5,704 nt of DNA. Origin: a bacterium (lineage in GTDB: Bacteria > Planctomycetota > B15-G4 > JADJEK01). The translations under genes and the position numbers were made by a program. The stretch covers positions 1-5,704 of the forward strand of contig JAUIEL010000466.1 of assembly GCA_030428825.1 (NCBI GenBank). The letters are read 5' to 3'. Of this stretch, positions 1 to 5,704 are shown piece after piece. The stretch's first letter is position 1, and every line of letters begins with the position of its first letter. The notes below the pieces were generated by a model that saw only the letters and a program-made list of their open reading frames with translations, made no database searches and was not told where the DNA came from.

Positions 1-1
1 G

Positions 2-127
2 CGCGCGACGGCATCGGCCGACGGCCTCACGATCCTGATCCTGCTCGACGCGGACATCGACGTCTGGATCGAGGCCGACACCGACGACCGCGTGACGAAC
101 TTCGAGCTCGACGTCGGGAAGCTCTGA
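2..127 (+). CDS. C-terminal end of an unidentified plus-strand protein (5' partial)
   Basis: Reading from base 2, 41 codons run to a TGA at 125-127. Almost every codon ends in G or C, as in the other genes here, and the translation looks like ordinary protein. It has a hydrophobic strand (LTILILL, about residues 10-16 of the visible part), then an acidic segment 'DADIDVWIEADTDDRV' and a final 'ELDVGKL'. The alternation of beta-strand-like stretches and Asp-rich turns loosely recalls the C-terminal strands of beta-helical 'putative adhesin' (DUF4097-type) proteins. That is only a resemblance and too little is visible to assign a family. The gene begins outside the window. No terminator hairpin with a T-run follows the stop. 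Confidence 0.6.
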   Translation, partial: RATASADGLTILILLDADIDVWIEADTDDRVTNFELDVGKL

Positions 128-245
128 CCTTCGACCTCGCGCGGCGCCGTCGGGACGCTCCTCACCGAACTCGACGGCTCCGCTCCCACCCCGAAGCGGG
201 CCTTGGAGCTCTTGTTCCCGCGTCGGTCGCCGAGTCCCGCGTCGC
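128..245 (+). other. Gap with possible out-of-frame remnant of the repeat module
   Basis: No intact gene lies between the TGA at 125-127 and the ORF starting at 246. Frame 2 at about 155-190 reads 'GTLLTELDGSAPTPKR', which resembles 'QALTVELDDVDVTSR' of the complete module downstream. Frame 1 at about 204-243 reads 'GALVPASVAESRVAW', a plausible counterpart of 'GPIVADDVRSEENPAV'. The frames change from 2 to 1 to 3 on the way into the ORF. If these are homologous, the upstream copy carries frameshifts or a deletion. The similarity is short and may be chance. No promoter or ribosome binding site is evident. Confidence 0.25.
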
Positions 246-779
246 TTGGACGAGATCGACCCGGTGGCCGGCGATCGCGTGAAGGTCAGCGTCACGGCGA
301 AGCACCCGGGAGGCCGGGAGAGCGCGTCGGGCGTGACGTCGGTCGAATCAAACGTCGAGGTGATCTTCGGGGCTCCCGAGGAAGGGGAGGGGCGAGTCGT
401 CGACGTCGCGGTGTCGATCGACGAGGCGGAGATCGTGTCGCAGGCGCTGACCGTCGAGCTGGACGACGTCGACGTCACGTCCCGGGTCCGGGTCTCCGGT
501 CCGATCGTCGCGGACGACGTCCGTTCGGAGGAGAATCCGGCGGTGACGCGCTACCGGCTCGAGGGGTTCGTCGTCGACTTCCGGACGATGGAGCCGGTGG
601 CCGGGCAACGACTGCGGGTGACGGCCCTCGTGACGACGCCGTTCGGCGTCACGTCCGCCTCGTGCGTCGACCGGGTGGCCGCGCTCCCGGGCGCGAAGCT
701 GGAGGGAGTGGGGGAGGGGGCCGTCGTGAGGCCGGGCATCGCCGACGATCCGGTCGGCACCGCCCGCTCCGGGACCTGA
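246..779 (+). CDS. Beta-rich repeat protein of unknown function, possibly a gene remnant
   Basis: This 177-codon frame has a strong G/C third-position bias and a natural composition rich in Val, Thr, Asp and Glu; the overlapping frame on the same strand is an Arg/Gly-rich shadow. Two segments repeat: 'PVAGDRVKVSV' (residues about 6-16) with a Ser-Ala-Ser/Val tail, and 'PVAGQRLRVTA' (about 117-127) with a matching tail. Between them lies a strand-like stretch containing 'LTVELDDVDVTSRV' and 'YRLEGFVVD'. This looks like two partial copies of a roughly 110-residue beta-sandwich-type module, as in exported or surface proteins. No family is recognised. The start is weak: a TTG at 246 without a Shine-Dalgarno, with GTG 279 as an in-frame alternative and no signal peptide. 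The first repeat lacks its N-terminal half, so the true gene may have started upstream and been disrupted. It converges with the minus-strand nucleotidyltransferase gene. Confidence 0.5.
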   Translation: MDEIDPVAGDRVKVSVTAKHPGGRESASGVTSVESNVEVIFGAPEEGEGRVVDVAVSIDEAEIVSQALTVELDDVDVTSRVRVSGPIVADDVRSEENPAVTRYRLEGFVVDFRTMEPVAGQRLRVTALVTTPFGVTSASCVDRVAALPGAKLEGVGEGAVVRPGIADDPVGTARSGT

Positions 780-834
780 GGTCGATCCCGTCGACGAGTT
801 TGCGACTCTCGAGCCTCGATCGTTCCGCGTGAAC

Positions 835-852
835 CTGTCCGTGGATGGACAG
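835..852. repeat. 6-bp-stem inverted repeat in the convergent intergenic region
   Basis: CTGTCC (835-840) and GGACAG (847-852) are perfect reverse complements around a 6-base spacer, so a small hairpin could form in RNA from either strand. It lies between the plus-strand ORF ending at 779 and the minus-strand nucleotidyltransferase ending at 888, where a shared terminator would be expected. There is no T-run on either side, so an intrinsic terminator is not supported, and the arms may be coincidental. Confidence 0.3.
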
Positions 853-887
853 CTCTCTACCCTTCGGGATCGTGATCGACACCGACG

Positions 888-1178
888 TCACGCGGCATCG
901 ACGACCTCGGCGAGGATCCGGTCACGGAGAGCCGGCTTGATCCGGTCGGCGAGGACGAGGTCCACGCGGCGACCGAGAAGATCCTCGAGGAACAACTTCA
1001 AGTCCATGAAGCGATCGAAGGTGCACCGGTCGAGTTCGACGAGGACGTCGATATCGCTCTCGGGACCGGCTTCGTCACGCGCCACCGACCCGAAGATGCC
1101 GAGGCGCAGGGCGCCGAGGTCCCGAAGCCGGACCTCGTGTTCGCGGAGCGTCGTCAGCAGTTCGGCCTTCGTCACCAT
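888..1178 (-). CDS. MNT-type nucleotidyltransferase-fold protein (MntA-like), apparently without a HEPN partner
   Basis: This is a 96-residue protein of the minimal nucleotidyltransferase (MNT) family within the DNA polymerase beta superfamily. The signature is complete: 'GIFGSVARDEAG' with the G30-S31 pair, 'SDIDVLVEL' with metal-binding Asp42 and Asp44, and the third acidic residue Asp73 in 'RRVDLVLAD'. Length and order match MntA-like antitoxins. In characterised MntA-HepT pairs these proteins neutralise a HEPN ribonuclease by adding AMP to it; other members have no known partner. The ATG at 1178 precedes the helix that normally leads into the GS motif. Only a weak ribosome binding site is visible, and the gene lies 41 bp after the peptidase stop on the same strand, so read-through from the peptidase is likely. 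No HEPN-like (RxxxxH) gene is seen on either side within the window. With the core residues intact, I infer an active transferase whose target is unknown. Confidence 0.85.
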   Translation of the reverse strand: MVTKAELLTTLREHEVRLRDLGALRLGIFGSVARDEAGPESDIDVLVELDRCTFDRFMDLKLFLEDLLGRRVDLVLADRIKPALRDRILAEVVDAA

Positions 1179-1219
1179 GGGGACCAGCGTACACGGCGCC
1201 CCGTCGACCCTTCGTCCCC
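1179..1219 (-). other. 41-bp intergenic spacer with terminal inverted repeat
   Basis: The spacer between the peptidase stop and the nucleotidyltransferase ATG begins with GGGGAC (1179-1184) and ends with GTCCCC (1214-1219) on the plus strand. These are a perfect 6-bp inverted repeat separated by 29 bases. It could fold in the mRNA and occlude the weak ribosome binding site of the downstream gene. With arms this short in GC-rich DNA it may equally be chance. There is no T-run and so no intrinsic terminator, which supports one transcript for both genes. Confidence 0.25.
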
Positions 1220-3556
1220 TCACTCCCACCGCGGCTCCACCCCCAGCAGATGCCGCACCAGGAAGTCCGCCCTCCTTCGGCTCCCGTACGGCGTCTCCGC
1301 CGCGCCGTGCCCGACGCCCGGCATGACCAGCAGGTCGAAGTCCTTGTCCGCGTCGATCAGCGCGTCGACGACCTGCATCGTCGAGGCCGGGTCGACGTTC
1401 CGGTCGAGCTCGCCGACGATCAGCAGGAGCTTTCCCTGCAGGCGGTGGGCCTGGGTGACGTTCGACTGCTCCTCGTAGTGGGGGCCGACGGGAAAGCCCA
1501 TCCACGCCTCGTTCCACCAGATCTTGTCCATGCGGTTGTCGTGGCAGCCGCAATCGGCGACGCCGACCTCGTAGAAGTCCGGGTGCATCAGGAGGCCGCG
1601 GAGCGCGTTCTGGCCGCCGGCCGAGCCGCCGTAGATCCCGACCCGCGTCAGGTCCATCGACGGGTCGTGCTCCGCGGCGGCGCGGATCCAGGCGATGCGG
1701 TCGGGGAAGCCGGCGTCGCCGAGGTTCTTCCAGGCGACGTCGTGGAACGCCTTCGACCTCCCGTTCGTCCCCATCCCGTCGATCTGGACCACGACGAACC
1801 CGAGCTCGGCGATCGACTGCGCGCCGTGCCAGGGGGAGAACCGCTTCGGGACGTGGTGGCCGTGCGGGCCGGCGTAGATCTGCTCGACGACCGGGTACTT
1901 CCGCGACGGGTCGTGGTTCGACGGCCGGTGGATCACGCCCCAGATGTCGGTCGCGCCGTCGCGCCCCTTCGCCACGAACCGCTCCGGCAGACGGGCGCCG
2001 GTCGCGCGGCGCGGCGCGTCGTCCGCGCGGTCGAGGACGGCGACGAGCGACCCGTCGTCGCCGCGGCGCAGCTCGGTCACCGGCGGGTGGTCGACGCGCG
2101 ACCAGTTGTCGAGCAGGAACCGGCCGTCGGGCGACCGCTCGACCTCGTGCGTCCCGTCCGCCTCGGTCAGCCGCGTCAGGTTCCCGTCGAGGTCGACCCG
2201 CGCGACGTGGACGTGGTACGGGTCCTGGTCCGGGTCGATCCCCGCCACCTCGATCGTCAGCGTCCGCGCCGCGTCGTCCGTGTCGAGGACGCTCCGCACG
2301 ACCCACTCCCCCTCGGTCAGCGGCCGGACGTACGCCCCGTCCCGATCGAACAGATGGAGATGGTTCCACCCCGACCGCTCGGACATCCAGACGATCTCGC
2401 CGGCCGGCTCGACGAAGTGCACGAACGTCTTGTTCGAATAGTCGACGAACGTCTCCGGCGCCTCCTCGATCAGGACGGAGACCGCGCGCGTCTCCGGGTC
2501 GACCGCGAGGAGGCGCATGACCCGGTGGCCGCGCTCGACGTGCACGAACGTGAACCGGCTCGCGTCGGGCGCCCAGCGGAACCGGCTCTGCGACCACGCG
2601 TCGTCCATCGATTCCGACGCGACCGCCAGCGCCGTCCGCGCCTCGACGTCGACCACGATCGGCGTCACCTCCGGCAGCGGGTCGCCCGGCTTCACGTACG
2701 GGATCGAGTGGAGCTTCGGCTGCACCCGGTCGTCGGGCGACGACTCGACGAAGTGGACCTCGCGCGTCTCGACCTTCCGCTCGCGGAACGCGACGAACCA
2801 CCGGCCGTCGGGCGACCAGTGGAACGGCCCGCGGAACGACGTCCGCTCGTCCCCCTCGGTCGTCAGGCGGACGCGCTCGCCGGAGGCGACGTCCAGGACG
2901 GCCAGGTCGTGCTCGACGATCGACGCGCGCCACCGGCCGTCGGGCGAGGTTCCGCGCGGCGGCGGCGGCGGACGCTCTCCGCGCCGTGTCCGCGTGCCGT
3001 CGACGACCACCATCTCGAACCACTCCTCCGCGCGATAGACGCCGAGCTCCTCGTCCCCCCGGCCGGTCACCAGCCAGACGTGGTTCCGGAACGTTCGCTG
3101 CCGCCTCGTCGCGCCGGCCTCGATCGACCCGTACGGCCGCCGCTCGCCGGCCGTGTCGAGCCACCAGAGGTCGACCGCCCGGTCGAGGCGGTTCTCGAAC
3201 CGGATCTCCACCTCCGCGCCGCCCGAGCGGCTGCGGCGGGGGCCGTTCCACTCCGCCTTCCGGATCCGGTCGACGACGTCCTCGAGGGCCGCCTCGGCCT
3301 CCCGCCGCTCGCCGGTCGCGGCGTCGACGACGATCATCGCGCCCTCGGGGCCGGCGTCCGGGTCGATCGTCCAGAGCGCGTCCCCGTCGGCGGTGAAGCG
3401 GTACGGCCGGCGGCTCCGCGCCGCCTCCCGCGCCGCCCTCGCCAGCGATTCCGCCCGCTCGTAGTCCGCCTTCGAGCCCTGCGCGACGACGTCCGGCGGG
3501 GCCAACGCGGCGAGGAGGACCGGGAGGAACGCGAGCGAGAGGGTGGGCCGGAGCAT
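1220..3556 (-). CDS. Secreted prolyl-oligopeptidase family (S9, DPP-IV-like) serine peptidase with an N-terminal VHL-like beta domain
   Basis: This 778-residue exported protein probably removes N-terminal dipeptides after proline or alanine, as S9B enzymes do; its exact specificity is not shown. A signal peptide (residues 1-25, hydrophobic core LSLAFLPVLLAALA) has a likely cleavage after VVA-25. A VHL-like beta domain follows (about 114-180), then a Pro/Arg linker. A DPP-IV-type beta-propeller (about 203-510) shows repeated 'SPDGRW/F' blades and a 'SERSGWNHLHLFD' element typical of the family. The C-terminal alpha/beta hydrolase (about 525-773) has the nucleophile Ser645 in GGSAGG, Asp718 in 'VGELDRN' and His750 in 'GVGHG'; Tyr561 in 'YAGP' fits the oxyanion-hole tyrosine. 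Triad spacing resembles that of DPP-IV (630/708/740). The nucleophile elbow is GGSAGG rather than the common GWSYGG. ATG 3556 is preferred because GAGGA lies 6 bases upstream and the signal peptide starts there. An in-frame ATG at 3613 would add 19 residues and lacks a ribosome binding site. It is transcribed divergently from the CAP gene. Confidence 0.93.
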   Translation of the reverse strand: MLRPTLSLAFLPVLLAALAPPDVVAQGSKADYERAESLARAAREAARSRRPYRFTADGDALWTIDPDAGPEGAMIVVDAATGERREAEAALEDVVDRIRKAEWNGPRRSRSGGAEVEIRFENRLDRAVDLWWLDTAGERRPYGSIEAGATRRQRTFRNHVWLVTGRGDEELGVYRAEEWFEMVVVDGTRTRRGERPPPPPRGTSPDGRWRASIVEHDLAVLDVASGERVRLTTEGDERTSFRGPFHWSPDGRWFVAFRERKVETREVHFVESSPDDRVQPKLHSIPYVKPGDPLPEVTPIVVDVEARTALAVASESMDDAWSQSRFRWAPDASRFTFVHVERGHRVMRLLAVDPETRAVSVLIEEAPETFVDYSNKTFVHFVEPAGEIVWMSERSGWNHLHLFDRDGAYVRPLTEGEWVVRSVLDTDDAARTLTIEVAGIDPDQDPYHVHVARVDLDGNLTRLTEADGTHEVERSPDGRFLLDNWSRVDHPPVTELRRGDDGSLVAVLDRADDAPRRATGARLPERFVAKGRDGATDIWGVIHRPSNHDPSRKYPVVEQIYAGPHGHHVPKRFSPWHGAQSIAELGFVVVQIDGMGTNGRSKAFHDVAWKNLGDAGFPDRIAWIRAAAEHDPSMDLTRVGIYGGSAGGQNALRGLLMHPDFYEVGVADCGCHDNRMDKIWWNEAWMGFPVGPHYEEQSNVTQAHRLQGKLLLIVGELDRNVDPASTMQVVDALIDADKDFDLLVMPGVGHGAAETPYGSRRRADFLVRHLLGVEPRWE
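3017..3217 (-). other. VHL-like beta domain encoded within the peptidase gene
   Basis: Residues 114-180 of the peptidase align without gaps to the beta domain of human von Hippel-Lindau protein, as I recall that sequence. 'IRFENRLDRAVDLWWLD' matches VHL 'VIFCNRSPRVVLPVWLN', and 'RPYGSIEAGATRRQRTFRNH' matches '[20 protein letters not shown]'. Hydroxyproline-pocket equivalents are Trp132 (VHL Trp88), Tyr142 (Tyr98), His159 (His115) and Trp161 (Trp117), all conserved. Ser111 is replaced by Thr155, Tyr112 by Phe156 and His110 by Arg154. The VHL alpha domain, which binds elongin C, is absent. In eukaryotes this fold reads hydroxylated proline in HIF-alpha. In bacteria its ligand is unknown to me, and it may serve only as an accessory beta-sandwich. 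Confidence 0.8.
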
Positions 3557-3568
3557 CGAGGATCCTCG
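3557..3568. promoter_or_regulatory. 12-bp perfect palindrome over the peptidase ribosome binding site
   Basis: CGAGGATCCTCG is its own reverse complement and directly abuts the peptidase ATG. Its minus-strand reading supplies the GAGGA Shine-Dalgarno 6 bases before the start. The symmetry could be an operator half-site pair. It could also be a by-product of the GAGGA motif in GC-rich DNA. No second copy was noticed elsewhere in the window. Confidence 0.35.
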
Positions 3569-3640
3569 CGGGTCGGTCGGAAGGCGTGACCTTAGCCGAG
3601 CCGCGCCGTACATCGTGCGACGAGGTCCCGGAGCGACGCG
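3569..3640. promoter_or_regulatory. Divergent intergenic region between the peptidase and CAP genes
   Basis: With the adjoining palindrome this makes an 84-bp gap between two divergent starts, so promoters for both genes should lie here or extend into the coding ends. No convincing -35/-10 pair is visible on either strand. The plus-strand gene has a GGAG Shine-Dalgarno at 3630-3633, 7 bases before its ATG. The shortness of the gap means a regulator binding here could affect both genes. Confidence 0.4.
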
Positions 3641-5704
3641 ATGGCGGGGTCGGCGGCGAGAGTGCGTCTGGTGCTGGCCGCGGCGTGCGCCGCGGCCTCG
3701 ATCGGCGCGGAGGTCGTCCCCGCGCGCGTCCACGACCGGCTGGCCGAGCTCGCCACCCGCGTCGCCCGGGGCGGGCGGGCGGACGAGGTCGTGCGCCTCG
3801 TCGAAGTGATGCTCGCGCTCGACTTCCCGGCCGCCGACGCGACCCGCCTCTCCCGCGAGTGCAACGGCCTGCTCGCCCGGGCGCGGAAGGTCCGCCCGCG
3901 GATGCCGACCGAGGGGCGCGCGGTCACGGCGCTGGCGCGCGAGCTCGCCGGACGCCTCGACGCGCTCGACGCCGCCGACCGCGCGCGGCTCGCCCGCCAG
4001 ATCGTCGCCCTCGACCCGACCGTCGACGCCGCGCACGAGGCGCTCGGGCGGGTGCGCGTCGACGGGCGCTGGCGTTCGCCCGGCGCCGCCTCCCGCCGCG
4101 ACCGCCGCCTCGCGACCGCCGCCGCGTTCGTCGCGGCCCGGCGCCTCCCGGTCGACGTCACGATCGAGCCGTGCACCGACCCGTACGCCCTCGCCGTCTG
4201 CGGCGCCGGCGCGCGGACGGCCCGCGTCGGAGAGGTGACGATCCATCGCGCCTGCTCCGAGGAGCGCCTCCGCCGCATCGCCGTCGCGACGTTCCAGGCG
4301 CTCGCGGTGGCGCACCACGTCGTCGCCGGCACGACCGCGATCCCGCCGGTCCGCCGGTCGGAGTGGGTGACCGTCGCCCGCCGCGCGGAGTACGGGCTCG
4401 GGCTCGACCTCGCGCTCGAGCGCGACCTGATCTCGCCGGAGTGGCACGCCGCGCACCGCGAGCTGTCGGGCTGCCTCCTCGACGACCGGCGGAGCCTCCA
4501 GCTCGATCGCCTCGAGAGCGAGGTCGCGGGGACCCTCTTCTCGTACCTCTGCTCGTACGCCTCGTTCGCCCCGAGCCCGTCGGACGGCGGGGAGGCGCGT
4601 TCCTTCTCGCTCGCCGACGCGCAGCCGTGCCTCCAGGCCGGGCTCCAGAGCTGGGTCTGCCTCTCGTTCCTCGGGACGTCCGTGCCGACCTGGGCGTGGC
4701 TCGAGCGCGCGCCCCCCGGCCCCGGCAGCGTCGCCGGCCCGCTCGACGAGGCGCGCCGCCGCGAGCGCGAGGAGCGGCTCCGCGTCGCGCGGGCCGGCCT
4801 GGTCGGCTACCGGTCGTGGCTCCGGCACCTCGCCGCGTGCGGGGAGGCGCCGGCGTTCCGGCTCGCGATGCACGACGAGATCGGCGAGGTGGCGAACGAG
4901 CTCCTGTCGAAGTCGACGTTCGTGTTCGAGTTTCTCGTCGAGGAGGGGATCGCCGACCGGGTGCTCCGCCGGACCGCGCCGGCGCTCGAGGAGAACGGCG
5001 GCATCGCCGCGCCCGCGCTGTTCGAGCGCGAGTTCGGCGTGCCGCTGGCGGAGTTCGAGGAGCGGTGGCGCGACTGGCTCCTCCCGAGCGTCCCGGGGAT
5101 CGCGCAGCGGCTCCTCGGCGACGACGACGCGGAGGGCGCGCCGACGGAGGCGGCGCGGCGGGCGCTCGACCACCTGAACGGGGTTCGCCGCGCCACGCTC
5201 GCGGCCGAGCTGCAGGCGAGGTACCGGGACGTCGCGCTCGACGCCGAGCTTTCCGAGGGCGCGCGCCTCCACGCGCTCTACCTCGACCGGAACCCGGACC
5301 AGAAGGAGCGGTGGCCGGACGCGCACGAGCAGGACCCCGGGCGCCCGGGGTTCTCGGTCGAGGGGGTCCGCGCCGCCGCGCGGTCGGTCGTCGCGCCCGA
5401 CGTCCGCGCCGCGCCCGAGGCGATCGACCGGTGGATGGCGAGCTTCTACCACCGCCTCCCGCTGCTCGAGCCGAACGTCGTCCGGATCGGTTTCGCCCTG
5501 GAGGAGCGGACGGCGGTCCTCGACGCCGCGTCGCTCCGCGGGCCGTTCCACGTCGACATCCCGATCGTCCACCCGTTCGCGGGGGAGCGGAACGTCCCTC
5601 TCGCGTTCCGGCCCGAGCTCCCGAACCCGGTCCCCGGCGAGGACCAGTCCGCGTGGGGGTACCCGGTCACCGTCCAGCTCCCGCCCGCGGCGGAGCTCGA
5701 CGTG
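3641..5704 (+). CDS. Exported CAP (SCP/PR-1-like) domain protein, 3' partial
   Basis: An open frame of 688 codons starts at ATG 3641 and continues past the right edge. Residues 1 to about 23 form a signal peptide (VRLVLAAACAAASIGA), so the product is exported. Residues about 30-145 are helical and end in 'DAAHEALGRVRVDGRW', a motif I recall before peptidase-like regions of planctomycetal proteins. Residues about 155-480 are not recognised. Their end, 'ANELLSKSTFVFEFLVEEG' and 'FEREFGVPLAEFEERWRDWL' (461-480), recalls the C-terminal helices of gluzincin 'peptidase MA-like' domains, but no HExxH is present. Residues about 508-625 form a CAP domain: His544 in 'ARLHALYL', His562-Glu563 in 'AHEQDPG', and 'RWMASFYHRLPLLEPNVVRIGF' split around His604-Arg605, the classical CAP signature. 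The last part ('HPFAGERNVPLAF', 'PNPVPGE') looks like the start of an Ig-like module. The protein is rich in Arg and has several Cys residues in its middle. CAP domains have varied roles and none can be assigned here. Confidence 0.85.
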   Translation, partial: MAGSAARVRLVLAAACAAASIGAEVVPARVHDRLAELATRVARGGRADEVVRLVEVMLALDFPAADATRLSRECNGLLARARKVRPRMPTEGRAVTALARELAGRLDALDAADRARLARQIVALDPTVDAAHEALGRVRVDGRWRSPGAASRRDRRLATAAAFVAARRLPVDVTIEPCTDPYALAVCGAGARTARVGEVTIHRACSEERLRRIAVATFQALAVAHHVVAGTTAIPPVRRSEWVTVARRAEYGLGLDLALERDLISPEWHAAHRELSGCLLDDRRSLQLDRLESEVAGTLFSYLCSYASFAPSPSDGGEARSFSLADAQPCLQAGLQSWVCLSFLGTSVPTWAWLERAPPGPGSVAGPLDEARRREREERLRVARAGLVGYRSWLRHLAACGEAPAFRLAMHDEIGEVANELLSKSTFVFEFLVEEGIADRVLRRTAPALEENGGIAAPALFEREFGVPLAEFEERWRDWLLPSVPGIAQRLLGDDDAEGAPTEAARRALDHLNGVRRATLAAELQARYRDVALDAELSEGARLHALYLDRNPDQKERWPDAHEQDPGRPGFSVEGVRAAARSVVAPDVRAAPEAIDRWMASFYHRLPLLEPNVVRIGFALEERTAVLDAASLRGPFHVDIPIVHPFAGERNVPLAFRPELPNPVPGEDQSAWGYPVTVQLPPAAELDV

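Noticed and set aside
203..832. A 209-codon plus-strand frame overlapping the repeat ORF.
   Set aside because: Its composition is Arg/Gly-rich and repetitive, while the frame at 246-779 has the expected third-position bias and internal repeats.
835..852. Hairpin considered as an intrinsic terminator.
   Set aside because: The stem is only 6 bp and no T-run follows on either strand.
1179..3251. Long minus-strand extension of the nucleotidyltransferase frame upstream of 1178.
   Set aside because: It overlaps the peptidase gene in another frame and is Arg/Pro/Gly-rich; the conserved MNT protein begins at the ATG at 1178.
1250..3589. A 779-codon open frame on the plus strand.
   Set aside because: It is antisense to the peptidase gene. 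Its product is dominated by Arg, Val, Asp and Pro with no domain motifs, as expected from a high-GC shadow frame.
3557..5572. Extension of the minus-strand peptidase frame far upstream of its start.
   Set aside because: This part is antisense to the CAP gene, is Arg/Glu-rich and low in complexity, and precedes a clear ribosome binding site and signal peptide at 3556.
1..5704. CRISPR arrays, tRNA or rRNA genes, insertion sequences.
   Set aside because: I saw no regularly spaced repeats, tRNA-like cloverleaf arms, rRNA-like stretches, transposase motifs or terminal inverted repeats.

Overview
This is a very GC-rich bacterial window whose third codon positions are almost always G or C. Two secreted proteins dominate it: a dipeptidyl-peptidase-IV-like serine peptidase on the minus strand, and a large CAP (SCP/PR-1-like) protein on the plus strand that runs off the right edge. 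The CAP protein's style, including the 'AHEALGRVRVDGRW' segment before its central region and a WMxSxxHRxxLL-type CAP motif, recalls proteins I associate with Planctomycetota. That assignment is an inference from memory; nothing in the window fixes the phylum.

Layout: (1) Bases 2-127 hold the last 41 codons of a plus-strand gene that begins before the window. (2) Bases 128-890 hold a plus-strand coding-like region. Its clean core is an ORF at 246-779 with a duplicated beta-rich segment. The start is poor, and coding-like stretches in other frames flank it, so it may be a decaying or frame-disrupted surface-protein gene. (3) Bases 888-1178 on the minus strand encode a 96-residue MNT-type nucleotidyltransferase with the full GS...DxD...D signature but no visible HEPN/HepT partner. 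(4) Bases 1220-3556 on the minus strand encode the 778-residue secreted S9 peptidase, 41 bp upstream of the nucleotidyltransferase and probably co-transcribed with it. (5) An 84-bp divergent intergenic region carries a 12-bp perfect palindrome over the ribosome binding site of the peptidase. (6) Bases 3641-5704 on the plus strand encode at least 688 residues of the CAP-domain protein.

The most striking observation is in the peptidase. Between its signal peptide and its beta-propeller sits a region (residues about 114-180) that aligns without gaps to the beta domain of the von Hippel-Lindau tumour suppressor. It keeps the equivalents of Trp88, Tyr98, His115 and Trp117 of the hydroxyproline-binding pocket. 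A proline-directed exported peptidase carrying a hydroxyproline-reader-like fold suggests, as a hypothesis, recognition of hydroxyproline-containing peptides. The two divergent envelope genes could share regulation, but the window does not prove that they function together.
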